A stretch of 64,000 bases of DNA, from the NCBI RefSeq assembly GCF_900302455.1, contig NZ_ONZG01000004.1:1-64000 (forward strand), in the 5' to 3' direction. Positions 61,594-64,000 of the stretch are shown here, piece after piece (position 1 is the stretch's first letter; each line of letters opens with the position of its first letter). A program made the position numbers and the translations under genes. The notes under the pieces are model-generated. The model was not told the origin of the DNA. It searched no databases and was given only the letters and a program-made list of their open reading frames with translations. Source of the stretch: Falsiruegeria mediterranea M17. GTDB taxonomy: Bacteria; Pseudomonadota; Alphaproteobacteria; Rhodobacterales; Rhodobacteraceae.

Positions 61594-62832
61594 ATGCTTG
61601 AAACACTGCTCTGCGCCTTGTTCACCATCCTGCCCGACTATCTGTTCCGCCGCTATGTTCAGGGTAAACGTATCGGGCATGAAATCACCCTGTTTTCTAT
61701 GTGGTACGAACTACGCATTGGCCTGACTGCCTGTGCCATTGCTGCGATTTCGGTGATTACTGTTCTGTTCTACTATCACCCGGCCACCTCGTCGGTCGCC
61801 TCTTACTATCGAACCCTGACCCTTTTGCCGCAGTTCGGCGGGCGCGTGTCCGAGATCTATGTAAAGAACAACCAAAAGGTCAAAGCGGGTGATCCAATCT
61901 TCCGGCTGGATGCCGTTTCGCAAGAGGCATCCGTTCAGGCGGCCAAGGCCGCAATCGCCGAGGTCGACGCCTCTGTTTCCGTGGCGCAGACCGACTTGGC
62001 GGCAGCCAAGGCAGGCATCGTTCAGGCCAATGCAGCTTTGACACAATCAAACGAGGATCTGGCCCGGAACCAAACCCTGCTGGAGCAAGGATCAAGTGCG
62101 GTCAAGTTGACCGAAATCGAGCGCCTGCAAAACCTGGTCGATGAACGTGTTGCGTTGGTCGATGCAGCCGAAGCGCAACTGGCCGCGGTTGAACAGCGCA
62201 TAAGTGTGGTCATTCCGGCGCAGCGCGATAGTGCCGAGGCACAGCTGGCGCAGGCACAGGCCGAACTGGACAAAACGTTGATCGTGGCGGGGGTTGACGG
62301 GACGATTGAACAACTCAGCTTGCAGGTGGGCGATTTTGTCAATCCGATCTTGCGTCCGGCCGGCATCCTTGTACCTGACAGCACTGGCCACAAGCGCTTT
62401 CAGGCGGCGTTCAACCAGATGGCCGCGCAGGTTGCAAAGCCTGGAATGGTGGCCGAGATCGGCTGTATGACGCAGCCTTTTACCGTCTATCCGATGGTTG
62501 TGGTTGCCGTGCAAGACGTGATCCCGTCAGGACAGGTTCGCCCATCTGACCGAATATTCGATCCGCAGAACAACCCGGTGCCGGGCAGTATCATGGTGTT
62601 CCTCGAACCGCTCTATTCCGACAATGCGCCGGACCTGCCACCAGGGAGCAACTGTCTGGCGAACCTCTATACCAACAACCACGAGCGCCTGGAACATGAC
62701 GAAGACCTGGGGACGGGCGAGCGCATCTTCCTGCACGTGGTGGACACCATCGGCGTGGTTCACGCAGCGGGCCTGCGCCTGAGGATGATCCTGATGCCGG
62801 TGCAGACGCTTGTGTTCTCGGGCGGTCACTGA
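61594..62832 (+). CDS. HlyD/EmrA-type membrane fusion protein
   Basis: The product has 412 residues. One N-terminal membrane helix (TACAIAAISVITVLFYYHP) leads to a lipoyl-like beta hairpin with GGRVSEIYVKNNQKVKAGDP. A long coiled coil (about 120-220, with repeated AAL and AEAQL units) follows, and then the second lipoyl half and barrel (VAGVDGTIEQLSLQVGDFV). It is a periplasmic adaptor for efflux or secretion. The expected transporter and outer membrane partners are not in this window; the small membrane gene upstream is its only neighbour. Confidence 0.9.
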   Translation: MLETLLCALFTILPDYLFRRYVQGKRIGHEITLFSMWYELRIGLTACAIAAISVITVLFYYHPATSSVASYYRTLTLLPQFGGRVSEIYVKNNQKVKAGDPIFRLDAVSQEASVQAAKAAIAEVDASVSVAQTDLAAAKAGIVQANAALTQSNEDLARNQTLLEQGSSAVKLTEIERLQNLVDERVALVDAAEAQLAAVEQRISVVIPAQRDSAEAQLAQAQAELDKTLIVAGVDGTIEQLSLQVGDFVNPILRPAGILVPDSTGHKRFQAAFNQMAAQVAKPGMVAEIGCMTQPFTVYPMVVVAVQDVIPSGQVRPSDRIFDPQNNPVPGSIMVFLEPLYSDNAPDLPPGSNCLANLYTNNHERLEHDEDLGTGERIFLHVVDTIGVVHAAGLRLRMILMPVQTLVFSGGH

Positions 62833-62859
62833 GCCATTCGATACCGATGGTCTTTGAGG

Positions 62860-62886
62860 TGCCCCGCTGGGGCATTTCTTTTTTGG
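62860..62886 (+). terminator. Intrinsic terminator after the HlyD-like gene
   Basis: TGCCCCGCTGGGGCA forms a 6-bp stem with a short loop and is followed by TTTCTTTTTT. It ends the small-membrane-protein/HlyD pair and lies immediately before the ribosome site of the TauE/SafE-like gene. Confidence 0.75.
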
Positions 62887-62898
62887 GGGAGAGAAGGG

Positions 62899-63639
62899 AT
62901 GGATTGGATCACGGTTGCATTGCTCGTGGTCGGTGCCCTGACGGCTGGCTTTATCAACGGGTTCGCCGGATTTGGCACCGCCCTGGTGGCGTCAGGTTTC
63001 TGGTTCCTGGTGCTGCCTGCGCATGTGGTGCCACCGCTGATCATCCTGGCGGCCTTGGCAGGTCAGGTCGTGGGCCTGTGGAAATTGTCGGGCAAGATGG
63101 ACTTTCGCATGTCCACCTATCTGATCTCTGGCGGTGTCTTGGGGGTGCCACTGGGCGCACTGCTGCTCAACGTGCTGGATCCAAGTGTCGTCAAGACCAC
63201 CATCGGCTGGTTCCTGATTGCTTACGCTCTGTTTCAATTCAAAGGCCTGCCTTCAGCCATGTCCGCTGCGCCACAGGATGGGTTTGCGGACCGCTGCATT
63301 GGCTTTGTCGGAGGGGTGCTTGGCGGCTTTGCCGGTCTGTCGGGTGTGCTTCCGTTGATCTGGTTGCAGCTCAAGCGGCTTTCCCCCGCGGATCAGCGCG
63401 CGCGGTATCAGCCGTTCAACCTGTTCATTCTGATGTTGTCGGCCATTGCAATGGTGGTTGTTGGCAAGGTTGATACTGAATTGATGGCCTATGCGGGCGT
63501 CGCCATCCCGTTCAGCCTGTTGGGCGCGGTTGTTGGGGCGAACATGTTCCTGTCGATTTCCGAGAAAGCCTTTCAGCGGGCTGTGCTGCTTCTGTTGATT
63601 GTTTCGGGCTGCGTTATCGTCGTTCAATCGGTGCTCTGA
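62899..63639 (+). CDS. TauE/SafE-family anion exporter
   Basis: The product is 246 residues from ATG 62899, behind GAGAGAAGGG. About eight membrane helices; the two TauE/SafE repeat signatures are FINGFAGFGTALVASG and FVGGVLGGFAGLSGVLPLI, with GxxxGF and PxxxW features. Members export sulfite, sulfoacetate or similar sulfonates; some import or export other anions. The substrate is not predictable here, although the neighbourhood gives no sulfonate genes. A terminator follows. Confidence 0.92.
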   Translation: MDWITVALLVVGALTAGFINGFAGFGTALVASGFWFLVLPAHVVPPLIILAALAGQVVGLWKLSGKMDFRMSTYLISGGVLGVPLGALLLNVLDPSVVKTTIGWFLIAYALFQFKGLPSAMSAAPQDGFADRCIGFVGGVLGGFAGLSGVLPLIWLQLKRLSPADQRARYQPFNLFILMLSAIAMVVVGKVDTELMAYAGVAIPFSLLGAVVGANMFLSISEKAFQRAVLLLLIVSGCVIVVQSVL

Positions 63640-63671
63640 AAAATGATCTCGTCGCATCAGCCAGGGGCGCA

Positions 63672-63697
63672 AAAAGGGGCCGTTTCCGGCCCCTTTC
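63672..63697 (+). terminator. Bidirectional terminator between convergent genes
   Basis: AAAAGGGGCC and GGCCCCTTTC are separated by GTTTCC, with A-rich 5' and T-rich 3' sides, so it can serve both the TauE/SafE gene and the convergent small gene that follows. Confidence 0.75.
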
Positions 63698-63698
63698 A

Positions 63699-63992
63699 TT
63701 ATTCGGCAGCAATGGCGGATTGATCGGTGATGACCATGCTGCAGGCCCGACACGCGGTTTCGCCGGATTGATCGTACCACCGGCATGTGGACCGGATCGG
63801 GCAGGGGGGGAGAGCCTGCGACAACGGCACTTGCTCGTGTTCCAGGTGGTCCAGAACCTTGTCGATCACGCCGCAACGTGACCCGGTCCATTGTGCACAA
63901 CCAGACGTGGCGCAAGGTGAACTGAACCGCATGCGAGCTTCGGGTGTACCCAGTTCCGAGGCAGCTTGGACAAAGTCCTCGTCGATGGTCAT
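63699..63992 (-). CDS. Small cysteine-rich protein
   Basis: The product has 97 residues. Eight cysteines in the order CATSGCAQW, SRCGVID, PPCPIRSTCRW and TACRACSM suggest metal binding or disulfides; the pattern recalls zinc or iron-sulfur sites. Apart from MTIDEDFVQAASELG at the start, no family is recognised. The ATG is the last codon at the window edge, so promoter and upstream context are not visible. It converges with the TauE/SafE gene. Confidence 0.7.
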   Translation of the reverse strand: MTIDEDFVQAASELGTPEARMRFSSPCATSGCAQWTGSRCGVIDKVLDHLEHEQVPLSQALPPCPIRSTCRWYDQSGETACRACSMVITDQSAIAAE

Positions 63993-64000
63993 GGCCGTGC

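Overview
The window looks like chromosomal DNA of a marine alphaproteobacterium of the Roseobacter/Rhodobacteraceae type. The evidence is moderately high GC, short intergenic gaps, many ATGA-coupled gene pairs, and a repertoire that includes a eukaryote-type glutamine synthetase, a GcvT-fused dimethylglycine/sarcosine-type dehydrogenase, DUF1254 proteins, a SulP transporter with a cyclic-nucleotide domain, and TauE/SafE. The genus is inferred from style; no rRNA is present.

Layout. 0.25-1.58 kb: an IS256-family insertion with a 9-bp target duplication and a transposase broken by an internal deletion. 2.1-2.8 kb: an AT-rich orphan gene. 2.9-17.0 kb: one long minus-strand gene train, read from 17 kb down: an MscS channel with cyclic-nucleotide-binding-like and TerB-like domains; a SLOG-type protein with four membrane helices; a HisKA-receiver-DUF4062 fusion without an ATPase domain; a single-domain response regulator; two ammonium transporters sharing a nearly identical 417-bp tract; an exported protein with two nitrate-sensor-like P-box motifs; a 1305-residue hybrid histidine kinase; and a pentapeptide-repeat K+-type channel. 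Diverging from it are a small TTG-start gene and GSII glutamine synthetase, then an orphan MASE1 protein and a SulP-STAS-cNMP transporter. I read 2.9-21.6 kb as a nitrogen-linked signalling locus that borrows parts (SLOG, DUF4062, TerB, ligand-gated channels) from nucleotide-signal and conflict systems. This is the best candidate for an undescribed system.

22-30 kb: a lone tyrosine recombinase, four small exported or lipoprotein genes, a DUF805 protein, an outer-membrane-type protein, and two DUF1254/DUF1214 paralogues, one cut by an in-frame TAA. 30.8-44.2 kb: a tRNA-Gln island bounded by direct repeats of the last 17 nt of the tRNA gene. It carries an integrase, an interrupted RecD/Dda-like helicase, a divergent polymerase-like protein, TerB/membrane cargo, and an exported ureohydrolase with AraC, HupE/UreJ and PpiC genes. 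In its middle lies an inverted, unsplit attP-like joint flanked by inverted copies of both element ends, so the island appears to be two related elements joined together.

44.3-64 kb: ordinary metabolic genes: quinone-reductase-like, haloalkane dehalogenase-like, D-2-hydroxyacid dehydrogenase, LytM peptidase, gamma-glutamyltransferase, a D-lactate dehydrogenase-type flavoprotein behind a promoter with palindromes, a dimethylglycine dehydrogenase-like GcvT fusion, a class III nucleotide cyclase, a coupled aldo-keto reductase/flavin oxidase/DUF938 operon, an HlyD-type adaptor with a small membrane partner, and TauE/SafE. The only RNA gene I can support is tRNA-Gln. No CRISPR array was seen.
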